A DNA stretch of 64,000 nucleotides from a bacterium (GTDB taxonomy: Bacteria; Margulisbacteria; Marinamargulisbacteria; JABIPA01), in NCBI GenBank assembly GCA_018698675.1, contig JABIPA010000057.1:57944-121943 (forward strand), read 5' to 3'. Positions 36,121 through 45,668 of this stretch are shown here, piece by piece. The stretch's first letter is position 1. Each line of letters opens with the position of its first letter. The notes under the pieces are model-generated. The model had not been told where the DNA came from, did not search any database, and worked only from the letters and a program-made list of their open reading frames with translations. A program made the translations under genes and the position numbers.

Positions 36121-37161
36121 ATGCCTATTCAGCAAACCACTCCTCAATTTAGCCTGAAATTATTTTTAGTGAGCTCTATTTTTACGGTACTTTTTTGCCT
36201 AATTTTAGCCGAAGTTGGTCTTCGAGTAATTTTTCATTTAGGACATCCTGTTTTATATCAAACAAATGAAAATTTTGGATCTCGTCCAAAACCCAATCAA
36301 TCGGTTTTGGGTGCAAACGGATCTCAAATTACAATTAACAATCTGTCACTTAGAACAGACGAAAAATGGAACAGATTTGAAGATAACAGCATACTTTTTA
36401 TGGGTGATTCTGTTACATATGGAGGATCTTACATCGATAACTCAGATCTTTTTACTACCATAATTCAGAACAAACTAAATGTATCGGAGCACGATAAAGT
36501 CAAAATCGGTAACTCGGGAGTTAACGGCTGGAGCGTTCAAAATATAAACGGCTTAATCATTGACGATAAATTCCGCCCATCACCTCATTATGTCAGCTTT
36601 TTGATTGAAGGCGATTTCTATCGACAAATGACCTACAAAGCCTACGGATGGACGAAGAGTCCTCGGTTAGCGCTTATTCACGTTGGACATCACTATTGGA
36701 AACTTTGGAAAGAAAAACAGCCATCTTTAACAGTTTTAAAACCATCAGAAGAGAAAATATCCAAAACCAGTAAGAAAATAGACATCCTCCAACGTCCCCT
36801 TGAACATGACTTATCTATTCAGAAAAAAAACGCACGTGAATCCGTTCTAATTTTAAAGTCAATGACGACTTACTTGAATTCGCTAGGATTTACCCATCAT
36901 ATCGTTATATCGCCAACTAAAGCCCAAGTAGAGGGCGTAGAGCCGATTGACGATTGGGTTTTAACTTCATTAAAAGCAGAAGGCTTAGATCCAGTATATA
37001 TGTTGAAGGACGTTCAGAAAGAGATTCGATCAAATAGCTCCATGTCTAGCTCTTCTATTTACCATGATGTCGTACACCTTACAAAACAAGGTCACGAGCT
37101 ATGGGCAATGCTTATATTGAAATATTTAAAGGATATGTATAAGATAGTGGAGCTTGATTAA
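36121..37161 (+). CDS. Membrane-anchored SGNH/GDSL hydrolase-like protein
   Basis: A 346-residue protein with an N-terminal membrane anchor (about 13-38) and an extracytoplasmic SGNH-hydrolase domain. Block I is ILFMGDSVTYGG with the nucleophile Ser; block II-like KIGNSGVNGWSV holds Gly and Asn; the C-terminal block V is YHDVVHLTKQGHELWA with the Asp and His of the triad. This family acts on acyl groups of surface glycans. The pairing with a DUF5989 gene 21 bases upstream supports one operon for exopolysaccharide or cell-wall glycan modification. Exact substrate unknown. Confidence 0.82.
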   Translation: MPIQQTTPQFSLKLFLVSSIFTVLFCLILAEVGLRVIFHLGHPVLYQTNENFGSRPKPNQSVLGANGSQITINNLSLRTDEKWNRFEDNSILFMGDSVTYGGSYIDNSDLFTTIIQNKLNVSEHDKVKIGNSGVNGWSVQNINGLIIDDKFRPSPHYVSFLIEGDFYRQMTYKAYGWTKSPRLALIHVGHHYWKLWKEKQPSLTVLKPSEEKISKTSKKIDILQRPLEHDLSIQKKNARESVLILKSMTTYLNSLGFTHHIVISPTKAQVEGVEPIDDWVLTSLKAEGLDPVYMLKDVQKEIRSNSSMSSSSIYHDVVHLTKQGHELWAMLILKYLKDMYKIVELD

Positions 37162-37198
37162 CATACATCAGCAATTAATGGTTCGATTTAACTTAAAT

Positions 37199-37276
37199 CG
37201 GGGTGTGGCGCAGTCTGGTTAGCGCACCAGTTTTGGGAACTGGGGGCCGGTGGTTCGAATCCACTCACCCCGACCA
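37199..37276 (+). tRNA. tRNA-Pro (anticodon TGG)
   Basis: The acceptor arms CGGGGTG and CACCCCG pair fully over 7 bp. The anticodon stem CCAGT/ACTGG encloses the loop TTTGGGA with anticodon TGG. The T-arm GGTTCGAATCC is standard. The CCA end is encoded (37274-37276). Confidence 0.95.
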
Positions 37277-37447
37277 TTTATTTACTCTATACTCATCACT
37301 TTTCCCAATGTTGAGTATTCTTATTTTTTTCTAAAATGCTCGCAGCAAGACGATTCAACTTTCTTTTTATCTTTGAATACAAAAATATATACCGATGTTG
37401 TTTTGAACATCGACATTATTTATATAGAACTTTCTATCTCTTGGTGT

Positions 37448-39313
37448 CTATTTATTCCAAACTGCATTTTTCTGAATCAGAACCTGATTTAAAAAGACCG
37501 TTTTCATTTTTGACTTTAAATCACCAATAAACGGCTTAACTTCTGGATCATTAATTAAATTTACCATTTCTTTAGGGTCCTTTTTTAAATTAAAAAAATA
37601 TGCCTCTTTTGTTCTCAAATTCTGTGTGTATTTATGTGGATACTGAACTACGGACAATGAAATTCCATTGTATGGTTGCACTAATACTACAGAATTTGAA
37701 CTCGCGGACTCTTCAAAAAAAGAAGTCCCTTGAAAATGATTCCGTTCGAGATCCAAGTTCAATAAGTCGACTAACGACGGAGCAATATCCACCTGAGAAA
37801 AAGATTCTTCAGCGACAATTCTTGGTTCCAACCTATTATTCCAAACCATCAAAAATGGAGTCCTAAATGATTCGTCGAAATACCCGTTTTCAGATTGATA
37901 AATTCCGTGGTCTCCTAATGGAAACCCGTGGTCACCCACAATAATTACGACAGAGTTTTCTAAATAATCCCTCGATTCCAATTCTTTAAAAAACTGCTTC
38001 AACCCAATATCGGTCAAAAAAATAGAATTTGCATAATGCTCTTTCGGCTTGGTCGGGTTTGGAAAGATAAATCGCTGGTCCTCTGGAGCATGGCTAAAAT
38101 CCATATGATTGCTAATCGTAGCCAACGTCACAAACATGGGCTTATCGCTCATAGTGCCTTGATGTCGGTCATCTAAATATTCAAAAAATCGCTCGTAAAA
38201 CAAATCGTCTCTTGCACCCCAACCCCAAACGCGAGAACTATCTTCTTTCCTTAAATAATTATGTACAGACTCATGTGACTCAAATCCATTCGACAATAAA
38301 ACATCGTTCGTATTATCGAAATGCAAGTCTTCGTGCGCTTGAAAAAATAGAGTCGAATATCCATTATCTTTTAAAATATTCGGCAAACTATAAGCATTTA
38401 AATAAGCATATTGTTTAAACACAGAACTACGCATACTAGGAATCAGAGAAAACAACGTTGAAAAATGACCTTTACATGTTTGTATCGAATTCCCATAAAA
38501 CTGATCTATATAAAGACCTTTCGAAATCAACTGATTAAAAAAAGGCATATGCGTGCTATCAACATAGTTGGAATTAAACGATTCAACTACAATCAAAAAG
38601 ACATGTGGCCTTTCCTTGAATTTCACTGGGTTATTATATTTAAACTGTTCTTTAATGAGGGGAAAAGCTCCCTCTTTATACACATCTTCTGATATATAAG
38701 GATTATTAAAATAAAAGTAAATAGATTGATTAAACCGAGTTATCTCGTCGTAAGGAGATTCAAAATTTATAATAAATAAAACGTAAGTAATCGATAAAAT
38801 TACTAATTTTTTAGAAATAATTGGCTCTGAAAATCTAGATACCGTTTTATATTTAATTTCCAAAATAAAAAAACAAATAATCCCTAAAACGGCGATAGCT
38901 ATTGGATCTGCGATTAAGTTAGTAATTATGACTGAAAATGCTTCTCGCGAAAAAGCACTTTGAAAATTGGATATCAAAATGGCGAAATCAAACGAGATTT
39001 TGGTCGTATACAAATAAGAAACCAAAAATGAATAAATCAATAAAGATAGAAAATTGATAAAAACAAAGCTGAATCTGTTTTTTGAAAAAATCAACCGAAT
39101 AACTTGAAAAAATAAATATAAAGTAACGACACTTACTATCGAAAGTCCTGCCGTTTTGATAACTGCTAAAAACGTAACATCTTTTATCTTAGCAAGGCCA
39201 GATGTACTATGCATGTTAATTAAATGGAATAAATGGCAAACAAACACAAAGTAGTCATACGGACCTATGGACTTAAAAAAATTGTGTTTAAAAATACGTG
39301 CTAACTTAATCAT
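37448..39313 (-). CDS. LTA synthase-like membrane sulfatase/phosphoglycerol transferase
   Basis: A 621-residue protein with about five N-terminal membrane segments (to about residue 195) and an extracytoplasmic alkaline-phosphatase-superfamily domain. Metal and active-site regions are seen in IVVESFNSNYVD, NSIQTCKGHFSTLFSL (with the Thr nucleophile position) and VVIIVGDHGFPLGDHG. This is the layout of lipoteichoic acid synthase LtaS and of phosphoglycerol transferases such as OpgB and EptA-like enzymes. In a diderm it would more likely decorate a periplasmic or surface glycan with phosphoglycerol. It is followed by nothing on the same strand for 170 bases before tRNA-Pro on the other. Confidence 0.85.
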   Translation of the reverse strand: MIKLARIFKHNFFKSIGPYDYFVFVCHLFHLINMHSTSGLAKIKDVTFLAVIKTAGLSIVSVVTLYLFFQVIRLIFSKNRFSFVFINFLSLLIYSFLVSYLYTTKISFDFAILISNFQSAFSREAFSVIITNLIADPIAIAVLGIICFFILEIKYKTVSRFSEPIISKKLVILSITYVLFIINFESPYDEITRFNQSIYFYFNNPYISEDVYKEGAFPLIKEQFKYNNPVKFKERPHVFLIVVESFNSNYVDSTHMPFFNQLISKGLYIDQFYGNSIQTCKGHFSTLFSLIPSMRSSVFKQYAYLNAYSLPNILKDNGYSTLFFQAHEDLHFDNTNDVLLSNGFESHESVHNYLRKEDSSRVWGWGARDDLFYERFFEYLDDRHQGTMSDKPMFVTLATISNHMDFSHAPEDQRFIFPNPTKPKEHYANSIFLTDIGLKQFFKELESRDYLENSVVIIVGDHGFPLGDHGIYQSENGYFDESFRTPFLMVWNNRLEPRIVAEESFSQVDIAPSLVDLLNLDLERNHFQGTSFFEESASSNSVVLVQPYNGISLSVVQYPHKYTQNLRTKEAYFFNLKKDPKEMVNLINDPEVKPFIGDLKSKMKTVFLNQVLIQKNAVWNK

Positions 39314-39409
39314 GGAAAGTAGACAATTTTATTTCAATAGCTCACGAGAGTCAAATTCGCGAGCCAAGCTAACGTTGAATCACACATTTCGATCGGGCAT
39401 ATGCCAATT

Positions 39410-40222
39410 CTACTTAAAATATCCCAATACCGTATCGTGCATTACCCCATTTGAGGAAACAATGTTGGATTCATAAATCGTATTTTCACCATTTAAACTT
39501 GTTAATGTCCCGCCGGCCTCTTCAACAATAATCTTTAGAGGCGCAACGTCCCAAGGTTTCAATCCAAAATCAATCGCAAATTCAGCACATCCGTTTGCCA
39601 CTATCATATGATTATAGAAATCGCCAAACGCACGCTGTCTAGGCGTTGTAGAAAATAACTTAAACATCTGTTCATTATATTTTCCGGACTCGACCCCAAA
39701 CAAACTACTATGTAACGCTAAACTTTCATCTAAAGCATCGATAGTCGAACACTTAATTTGTTTTCCACCATAAAAACTACCATTTCCCTTGCTTGCCCAC
39801 CATCTGTCATTTCGAATTGCTGAAGATACCATACCAGCAACAACAACCCCGTCGACTTCTAATCCTAACAATGTTGCAACGTAAGGAATTCCTCTAACAA
39901 AGTTTCTAGTTGCGTCAATTGGATCAATAATTAATCGAAAGGTCCCTTCTTTTCCAGGAACCATTTCCTGATTTACTTCTCCTTGAGACGCTTTTAAAGC
40001 TTCTGATTCCTCTCCTAAAATTGACATATCAGGAAATGATTTCAACACACTTTTAATTAATGTTTCTTCTATTTTTTGGTCAGCAATTGTTACAGGACTT
40101 TGGTCAGACTTGATCTCGACACTTAAGTTGTCGGAATCGAAATAATGGCGAGAAATTTGATCGGCTTCGTCACACCATTCGTGCATGTGCGATATCCAAT
40201 CTTGGCTTGTTAATTTTTTCAT
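39410..40222 (-). CDS. Inositol-monophosphatase-family phosphatase
   Basis: A 270-residue Mg-dependent phosphatase. The metal-binding motifs are ILGEESEAL, IIDPIDATRNFVRGIP (the DPIDGT-type motif with Ala in place of Gly) and KPWDVAPLKIIVEEAGG. The family includes inositol monophosphatase, histidinol-phosphatase and CysQ; which one this is cannot be decided. I use the ATG at 40222 (MKKLTSQDW) rather than an in-frame TTG 60 bases upstream. Same strand as the MORN-like gene upstream. Confidence 0.85.
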   Translation of the reverse strand: MKKLTSQDWISHMHEWCDEADQISRHYFDSDNLSVEIKSDQSPVTIADQKIEETLIKSVLKSFPDMSILGEESEALKASQGEVNQEMVPGKEGTFRLIIDPIDATRNFVRGIPYVATLLGLEVDGVVVAGMVSSAIRNDRWWASKGNGSFYGGKQIKCSTIDALDESLALHSSLFGVESGKYNEQMFKLFSTTPRQRAFGDFYNHMIVANGCAEFAIDFGLKPWDVAPLKIIVEEAGGTLTSLNGENTIYESNIVSSNGVMHDTVLGYFK

Positions 40223-40278
40223 GGCCACAAGTATACCACTAATTTCGAAGTTATAACCCGTTATTTTTTCCGGAAATG

Positions 40279-41364
40279 TCAACGCCGTGGATCGATATAC
40301 TTCCCATCTTCATAAATTACATCCGATTCTCCGAGACGCATCGACGTCCCATTTTTTAGAACCATACTCTTTTCCTCTTTGTCATACATATACGTGCCTT
40401 CAAGCCTGCCAATTTCTCCAAATACTCTTGTTCCCCCTTGGCCTGAATACTTAGATCTCGTTGAGATATCTTCATACCGTCCATATTGAATCTTTGTTCC
40501 CTCAAGTAACGTCATTCTTTTTAACTCGCCGCTATATCCAAAAGTACCTTCTTGAGATTCCCTATCGCCAAACTTTTTTGTTCCATTTATTAATACGGTA
40601 TCGTTTACCTTAGGCTCAAAACCAAAAGCCCCGACACTTACTTCTATACGCTTCAACATGCTTCCTGTCTTATGCATTTTATAATCTCTCTCTGGCACAA
40701 AGGTCTTCTTTATTGCTATTCCGGAAGTCATTATTTCAGAGCCCTTCGGCCCCTTCTTTTCCATTAACCCTTCAACCACTTTATATTTTTTGTTGAATTC
40801 ATCTTCCTTTTTATATTTATATTTAAAATCATGAAATTCGATCGTTACTTTTTCATTAGAGCTATCTCTTCTTGTTTTTACAGTTATCTGATCGACTGAC
40901 GGCATATTGTGTTCATTCACTTCCAAATATGTTTTCAAATGATGCTTCAACAAATCAGCATCTACTTTACCCCTACTAGACTCAGGAATTATCGACTCAA
41001 TTCTTTCGAAAAGCACATTAACTTGATTTCCAATAACACCATTTTTATTTCCTTGCATTTCGTTAAGACCTAATAAATCTACACCATGCATCGGAGACTC
41101 AATCTCAGAAATCACATCATTTCTTTCAATATCAGACATATCAGAAGAAGAATCATCGGAACCTCGTTGGGTGGAAACGGAACTAATTTCTAAACAATCC
41201 TGTGTTCGAGGCTTATCGATAGGAATATGGCTTCTTGATTTAGGCTCTTCAGGCAAATCTAGAGATTTACTTGCATCGTTCTTGCTTCTTGAAGAATCAT
41301 TACCACTTGAAATAGCTTTTCCTTCATTTTTTCTAAACCCGTTCGTAAAACCTAACCTAAACAT
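40279..41364 (-). CDS. MORN-like repeat protein of unknown function
   Basis: A 361-residue protein. The first 130 residues are hydrophilic, Ser/Asp-rich and probably disordered. The last 100 residues hold repeated short beta-hairpin units of MORN type, for example QEGTFGYSGELKRMTLLEGT, then YGRYED and RLEGTYMYDKEEKSMVLKNG, each with the G-x-F/Y-x-Y and L-x-x-G-T pattern. MORN repeats bind phospholipid or protein and are common in eukaryotes. The start is fixed by GGAGG four bases... more exactly GGAGGATATT directly before the ATG at 41364. I did not find a sigma-28-like element upstream. No signal peptide. Confidence 0.65.
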   Translation of the reverse strand: MFRLGFTNGFRKNEGKAISSGNDSSRSKNDASKSLDLPEEPKSRSHIPIDKPRTQDCLEISSVSTQRGSDDSSSDMSDIERNDVISEIESPMHGVDLLGLNEMQGNKNGVIGNQVNVLFERIESIIPESSRGKVDADLLKHHLKTYLEVNEHNMPSVDQITVKTRRDSSNEKVTIEFHDFKYKYKKEDEFNKKYKVVEGLMEKKGPKGSEIMTSGIAIKKTFVPERDYKMHKTGSMLKRIEVSVGAFGFEPKVNDTVLINGTKKFGDRESQEGTFGYSGELKRMTLLEGTKIQYGRYEDISTRSKYSGQGGTRVFGEIGRLEGTYMYDKEEKSMVLKNGTSMRLGESDVIYEDGKYIDPRR

Positions 41365-41674
41365 AATATCCTCCATATACATTAATATTTTAAATCAATA
41401 TACCCAGCTACTCATGATTTCAAACATATCCCTCGTAATTCAAATAGTCTATATCTACAGAATAAAGAACTCAAAACATGCCGTCATACGTAGCAATCAA
41501 AGCACCAATAAAATGTTATCGTGGCAAATCTCTCCGTAAATTCTTAGAAAAAAAAAAAATCTCTTTTATTAAAATATATTGTTCCAATTTTATAGCCGTT
41601 GCTCATGTTGTCGCCGCATAGCTGACAGAGAGCAATAATTCGTGCTACACTTTCAGTTCGAATTTGACCTATTT

Positions 41675-41761
41675 GCCGATGTGGCGGAATTGGTAGACGC
41701 GCCGGTCTCAAAAACCGGTGAACGCAAGTTCGTGCCGGTTCGATTCCGGCCGTCGGTACCA
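41675..41761 (+). tRNA. tRNA-Leu (anticodon CAA)
   Basis: A class II tRNA with a long variable arm (GAACGCAAGTTC). The anticodon stem CCGGT/ACCGG encloses CTCAAAA with anticodon CAA. The acceptor stem GCCGATG pairs with CGTCGGT with two wobble pairs, and the CCA end is encoded. A minus-strand open frame across it is not a gene. Confidence 0.95.
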
Positions 41762-41912
41762 AATAGTTCAATTTCATTTTTTGCTACATTTTTTATTTGG
41801 ATAATTAGTAATAAAAACTATAAAAAGGCTCCATTATTATTATGCTTAATAGATTGTCTTTCTTCGATGTATTTTTTTTTAAGACATCTAATAAAATATT
41901 TGATTATCTACC

Positions 41913-42767
41913 ATGATTTCAGTATGGATTCCAACTAACCATCAATTCCCTTTAGACACGTCAATTTTAAGACACAACATAATCATTCTCCAAAACTCCG
42001 TTGCATCTATTACTGTCCTTGTGACAGAAGACACGGACCTCTACCCTCTTGTTACAGAATTTCCTACTATTAACTTTGAGACAACATCTGCAACGCATCT
42101 TCAAAGTATGTTCCACGAGTCGATATCCTCTAAATCAAATGAAATCTTCGCTATGTATCTTCACCCACTTATCAAACTCAACACGTTTAACCCAACAACT
42201 ACTTTATCTCTTTTAGGAAAAGATGAAACATTTGGTATCTCAGGACAGTGTCTATTTACATCTCCTGAAATTCAGAATATAGCGCTCAAAGGATTTTACA
42301 GAGCCGGGTGGTTTTATACCACACAAGCTACGACGCCTCTTCGGGATAAATCTAAAGTATTTAGCTTTAATGATTTTACATTCATTGTAGACGTTGAAAA
42401 ATATTTACACTTAATTGGGTTCGATCCTATGTTTCAAGGAATCCAAGGATCGAGTAAAGATCTTTGTTATCGCGCGTCATTGAAAGAATGGACCGTTTAT
42501 TATGACAAATCGTGGACATCTCAATTGGCCAAGGAAATAAAACTATCCTATGCATTTAACAATGACTTAATGAAACAAAATCGAATTGGAAACACCTATT
42601 TGTTCATTTGGAAAAACCTAGGGGTAACGATGACACCATTGCCCCATTTTATGTGGATTTTATTTATGTTTCTATTTTTTAGAATCAAGCACACCCGAGC
42701 TATCCTTAAATCGTGTTTTTATATTCCAGAAATACTAAGAAACCGAAAGATAGAAAACCACAGTTAG
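41913..42767 (+). CDS. Divergent GT2-like glycosyltransferase, possible
   Basis: A 284-residue protein with weak resemblance to family 2 glycosyltransferases. The segment FDPMFQGIQGSSKDLCYRAS followed by KEWTVYYDKS resembles the G-F-D-E-x-F...E-D-x-D-L-C-x-R...G-W-x-V acceptor/base region of GT2 enzymes. The N-terminal nucleotide-sugar part is not convincing and no clear DxD is seen, so activity is doubtful. A hydrophobic stretch near 241-260 (PHFMWILFMFLFF) could anchor it to the membrane. It follows tRNA-Leu by 150 bases and converges on the ATPase gene. Confidence 0.45.
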   Translation: MISVWIPTNHQFPLDTSILRHNIIILQNSVASITVLVTEDTDLYPLVTEFPTINFETTSATHLQSMFHESISSKSNEIFAMYLHPLIKLNTFNPTTTLSLLGKDETFGISGQCLFTSPEIQNIALKGFYRAGWFYTTQATTPLRDKSKVFSFNDFTFIVDVEKYLHLIGFDPMFQGIQGSSKDLCYRASLKEWTVYYDKSWTSQLAKEIKLSYAFNNDLMKQNRIGNTYLFIWKNLGVTMTPLPHFMWILFMFLFFRIKHTRAILKSCFYIPEILRNRKIENHS

Positions 42768-42825
42768 AAAGTCCTCGCCTCCCAATCTATTTTTATAGTT
42801 TAAAACGAGGGATTCGTCATTCAAA

Positions 42826-44343
42826 TCAATTCTTTTTAGGATATATACGAACTCGTCGGTTAGGCTCTTCTCCGACACTCATGGAATTTAAATCAATGGA
42901 TGTAATGTATTCGTGTTGAATTTTTCTGATATGATCAAGTTGGGGAGAGGCTTCTTTCATTCTACCTGTTTCAATTACTTGAGCACATATCTGTTTCACT
43001 TCATCTAAGGCTTCGTCATCCACATCTTCTTCACTTAATTCTAATTTAAAATAATCCTTAAAAAACTGACTAACTTGATTTCGAGAATTCTGTTTAATCA
43101 CATGAATTGGGATATTTCGCCCTTTCAACATTTGAGCGACTTTACCGCCATTCTTCACCTGACTTTTAATCGTTAAAACAAGATCTGCATCACTAATCGA
43201 TTTTGCCACAGTCATAGGCACATTTAATATCGAAATAACCTGTCGGATACTATCTTCATTGATTCCAAAAGGAAATACAGTGAGTTCTGGCTTAAAGATT
43301 TGCTTTGGTTCTTCTTTTTCATCAGGATCTGGATCAGGTTTTTCTATAGAAATTTCGCCACCTTCATCCCATTTCCTGGTTTCCGGAGGAAGCGGTGTTC
43401 CTCTCAAATAACTATCCACACATTTTTTGACATCTTGATATATTGCAAAAACATCACGTTCTCTAATTTCAATTATTGTCTGAAATGTCGGCAACGTTTT
43501 TCTCTCTAATACTGTTTTTTGAGTTCCTCTAAACTTGGCTTCTTCATCACCCAATATGACACTTTGAATGCCTCCCACCATATCTGATAACGTCGGATTT
43601 TTAATTAAATTTTCAATATTATACCCATGAGCAGTCGCAACAAGCTTCACGCCTCGTTCAGCTATTGTTCGAGCAGCGCTAGCTTCTTCTTCTGTACCGA
43701 TTTCATCTACAATAATGACCTCTGGCCCATGATTTTCAACGGCCTCAATCATTACAGAATGTTGCTTATCGGGAGAAGGAACTTGCATGCGCCTAGCAGA
43801 CCCAATACCAATATGAGGAATATCTCCATCTCCGGCAATTTCATTTGACGTATCGACAACCACGACACGTTTTCCTAAGTCATCAGACAACACACGCGCC
43901 GTTTCTCTTAACTTCGTCGTTTTACCTATTCCTGGAGGTCCCAAAAATAATATGTTGTCGTCACTTTCAATTAAATCTCGAATAATCTCAATCGTTCCAA
44001 CGACAGCACGACCAACTCTACAGGTTAATCCTATGATTTTTGATTTACGGTTCCGTAAACAAGAAATACGATGAAGTGTACGTTCTATTCCTGCCCGATT
44101 ATCTGTATTAAAATCACTGATTTCACTGACGACGCTATCTAAATCATCTTGGGTAACAACATCTAATTCTGTAAAACGCTGTATCGAATCAAAAAAGCGT
44201 ACTTCTGGGGGACGTCCCAAATCTAAAACAACCTCACTCAAAGTAGATAACCGTTCATCTCCCTCTAAAATTTCAGATAGAGGTTTTGGCAATATTTGAA
44301 TTAATTTTGATATTCCGTCTGTAAATGTCTTAAAACGAGCCAA
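42826..44343 (-). CDS. SpoIIIAA/Ycf45-like AAA ATPase with C-terminal R3H-type domain
   Basis: A 505-residue protein. The ATPase core has Walker A ILFLGPPGIGKTT, the DTSNEIAGDGDIPHIGIG segment, and Walker B VIIVDEIGTEEEASAARTIA, as in SpoIIIAA and the plastid/cyanobacterial Ycf45 family. After an acidic linker (SIEKPDPDPDEKEEPKQ) comes a region that looks like a nucleic-acid-binding segment and a C-terminal R3H-like domain (about 440-485). The start is a TTG three bases after the HU stop codon region, with AAAGGA upstream, which implies coupling to HU. No sporulation genes are present. Probably an RNA- or DNA-linked ATPase; function in non-sporulating bacteria is not established. Confidence 0.82.
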   Translation of the reverse strand: MARFKTFTDGISKLIQILPKPLSEILEGDERLSTLSEVVLDLGRPPEVRFFDSIQRFTELDVVTQDDLDSVVSEISDFNTDNRAGIERTLHRISCLRNRKSKIIGLTCRVGRAVVGTIEIIRDLIESDDNILFLGPPGIGKTTKLRETARVLSDDLGKRVVVVDTSNEIAGDGDIPHIGIGSARRMQVPSPDKQHSVMIEAVENHGPEVIIVDEIGTEEEASAARTIAERGVKLVATAHGYNIENLIKNPTLSDMVGGIQSVILGDEEAKFRGTQKTVLERKTLPTFQTIIEIRERDVFAIYQDVKKCVDSYLRGTPLPPETRKWDEGGEISIEKPDPDPDEKEEPKQIFKPELTVFPFGINEDSIRQVISILNVPMTVAKSISDADLVLTIKSQVKNGGKVAQMLKGRNIPIHVIKQNSRNQVSQFFKDYFKLELSEEDVDDEALDEVKQICAQVIETGRMKEASPQLDHIRKIQHEYITSIDLNSMSVGEEPNRRVRIYPKKN

Positions 44344-44625
44344 TTAGTCACGTCCTTTTACTTTTGCCGTTAAATGCTTTCCTGGGTAAAATTTTGGTGT
44401 ATAGGTTTCAGGTATTATCAAAACATCTCCAGAATTAGGATTACGCCCACTTCTCTCTGTTCTTTTTTTCGCCTTAAAAACACCAAATCCGACCAATGTA
44501 ACATCTTTCTTTTGGCTAAGTTCTTCACCAATAAGATCAAGAGCACCATTTATAATGGTCTCGATTGATTTTTTTGTCATTCCGTTTTTTCTACTAAGCG
44601 TATCTACTATTTCTTTTTTGTTCAT
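44344..44625 (-). CDS. hup: HU-family DNA-binding protein
   Basis: A 93-residue nucleoid protein. It begins MNKKEIVDTLSRKNGMTKKS, has VTLVGFGVFKAKKRTERSGR and the DNA-intercalating Pro-containing arm RNPNSGDVLIIP. It bends and compacts DNA as a dimer. The TAA is directly followed by the ATPase gene with no gap, and recR lies upstream. Confidence 0.95.
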   Translation of the reverse strand: MNKKEIVDTLSRKNGMTKKSIETIINGALDLIGEELSQKKDVTLVGFGVFKAKKRTERSGRNPNSGDVLIIPETYTPKFYPGKHLTAKVKGRD

Positions 44626-44691
44626 CTGTTTCTTCTTCTCCGCTCTTCTATGTATGTTTTACTTTTTCATGAGTAGTTTTACTCTACTTTT

Positions 44692-45285
44692 TCATAATCC
44701 TTGTCGTCCTTGAAACGCCTTTTGCAAGGTTAACTCATCGGCATAATCCATATCACTACCTACAGGCAACCCATAAGCAAGTGACGATAATTTAACATCA
44801 AACGACGACAAAATTTTAGTTAAATACAAAATTGTTGCATCGCCTTCAATTGTCGGATTGATTGCAAAAATAACTTCAGATGGAGACTCGGATTTTAATC
44901 TATCTATTAATTCCTTAATTCTCAAACTCTCAGGCAATATCCCATCAATAGGAGAAATCAATCCGCCTAACACGTGATAATTACCCTTAAACTGACCGGC
45001 TCTTTCAATGGCAAAAATATCCTTTGGCTCACTCACAACACATAACAAAGAACGATCCCTGTTGCTATCTTCGCAAATAGAACATGTCTTTTCGAAAGAA
45101 ATGTTAAAGCAACGTTCGCAATATCGAATACGTTGCCGCGTATCTACCATTGTTGAAGCCATAGCATGTACGTCTTTTCCTGGAATAGATAAGAGAAAAA
45201 ACGCCATTCGTTGAGCAGATTTCTGCCCAACTCCTGGGAATTTTGCTAATTGAGTCATAAGACCATCAAGTGGATTTTTTTCCAT
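44692..45285 (-). CDS. recR: Recombination mediator protein RecR
   Basis: A 197-residue protein that acts with RecO and RecF to load RecA on gapped DNA. The helix-hairpin-helix is LAKFPGVGQKSAQRMAFFL, the zinc site CERCFNISFEKTCSIC, then a Toprim domain (LLCVVSEPKDIFAIERAG; VIFAINPTIEGDATILYL) and a Walker-B-like LAYGLPVGSDMDYADELTL. Third in the conserved order dnaX-ybaB-recR. Confidence 0.96.
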   Translation of the reverse strand: MEKNPLDGLMTQLAKFPGVGQKSAQRMAFFLLSIPGKDVHAMASTMVDTRQRIRYCERCFNISFEKTCSICEDSNRDRSLLCVVSEPKDIFAIERAGQFKGNYHVLGGLISPIDGILPESLRIKELIDRLKSESPSEVIFAINPTIEGDATILYLTKILSSFDVKLSSLAYGLPVGSDMDYADELTLQKAFQGRQGL

Positions 45286-45330
45286 ATTTTTAACTTACTC
45301 TAATGAACGGCCAGTTCCAAAACTCTCGTT

Positions 45331-45648
45331 TTAGGTTAACCCTGGAATTCCACCTGAAATTGCAGACAATTTCTTTGTTGCCAAATTTTTTGCCGTTTTA
45401 ATAGCTTCATTCGTTGTTTTCACAATTGCCTTTTGTAATTTCACTTGGTTTTCTTTTGTAATAAGAGACTCATCAATTGCGATTTTCTTAAGTTCTAGTT
45501 CACCAGTAATGATAACTTTAATCTTTCCATCAAAACCTGTTTCTTCAACTTCAACTTCTTTAAGTTGTTCTTGAACTTCTTTCATTTTAGACTTCATTTC
45601 TTTAGCCTGTTTCATCAATTTACCCATGTCTTTTAATCCGTCAAACAT
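45331..45648 (-). CDS. ybaB: YbaB/EbfC nucleoid-associated protein
   Basis: A 105-residue member of the YbaB/EbfC family of DNA-binding dimers. It starts MFDGLKDMGKLMKQAKEMKS, followed by a long helix and the strands VEVEETGFDGKIKVIITGEL and KKIAIDESL. Its place between dnaX and recR is conserved in most bacteria. Confidence 0.95.
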   Translation of the reverse strand: MFDGLKDMGKLMKQAKEMKSKMKEVQEQLKEVEVEETGFDGKIKVIITGELELKKIAIDESLITKENQVKLQKAIVKTTNEAIKTAKNLATKKLSAISGGIPGLT

Positions 45649-45668
45649 TGTTGTTTCTCCTTAGTTTT

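Noticed and set aside
41544..41777. Minus-strand frame across tRNA-Leu
   Set aside because: It covers the tRNA almost entirely, and its peptide is the usual artefact of translating a tRNA gene.
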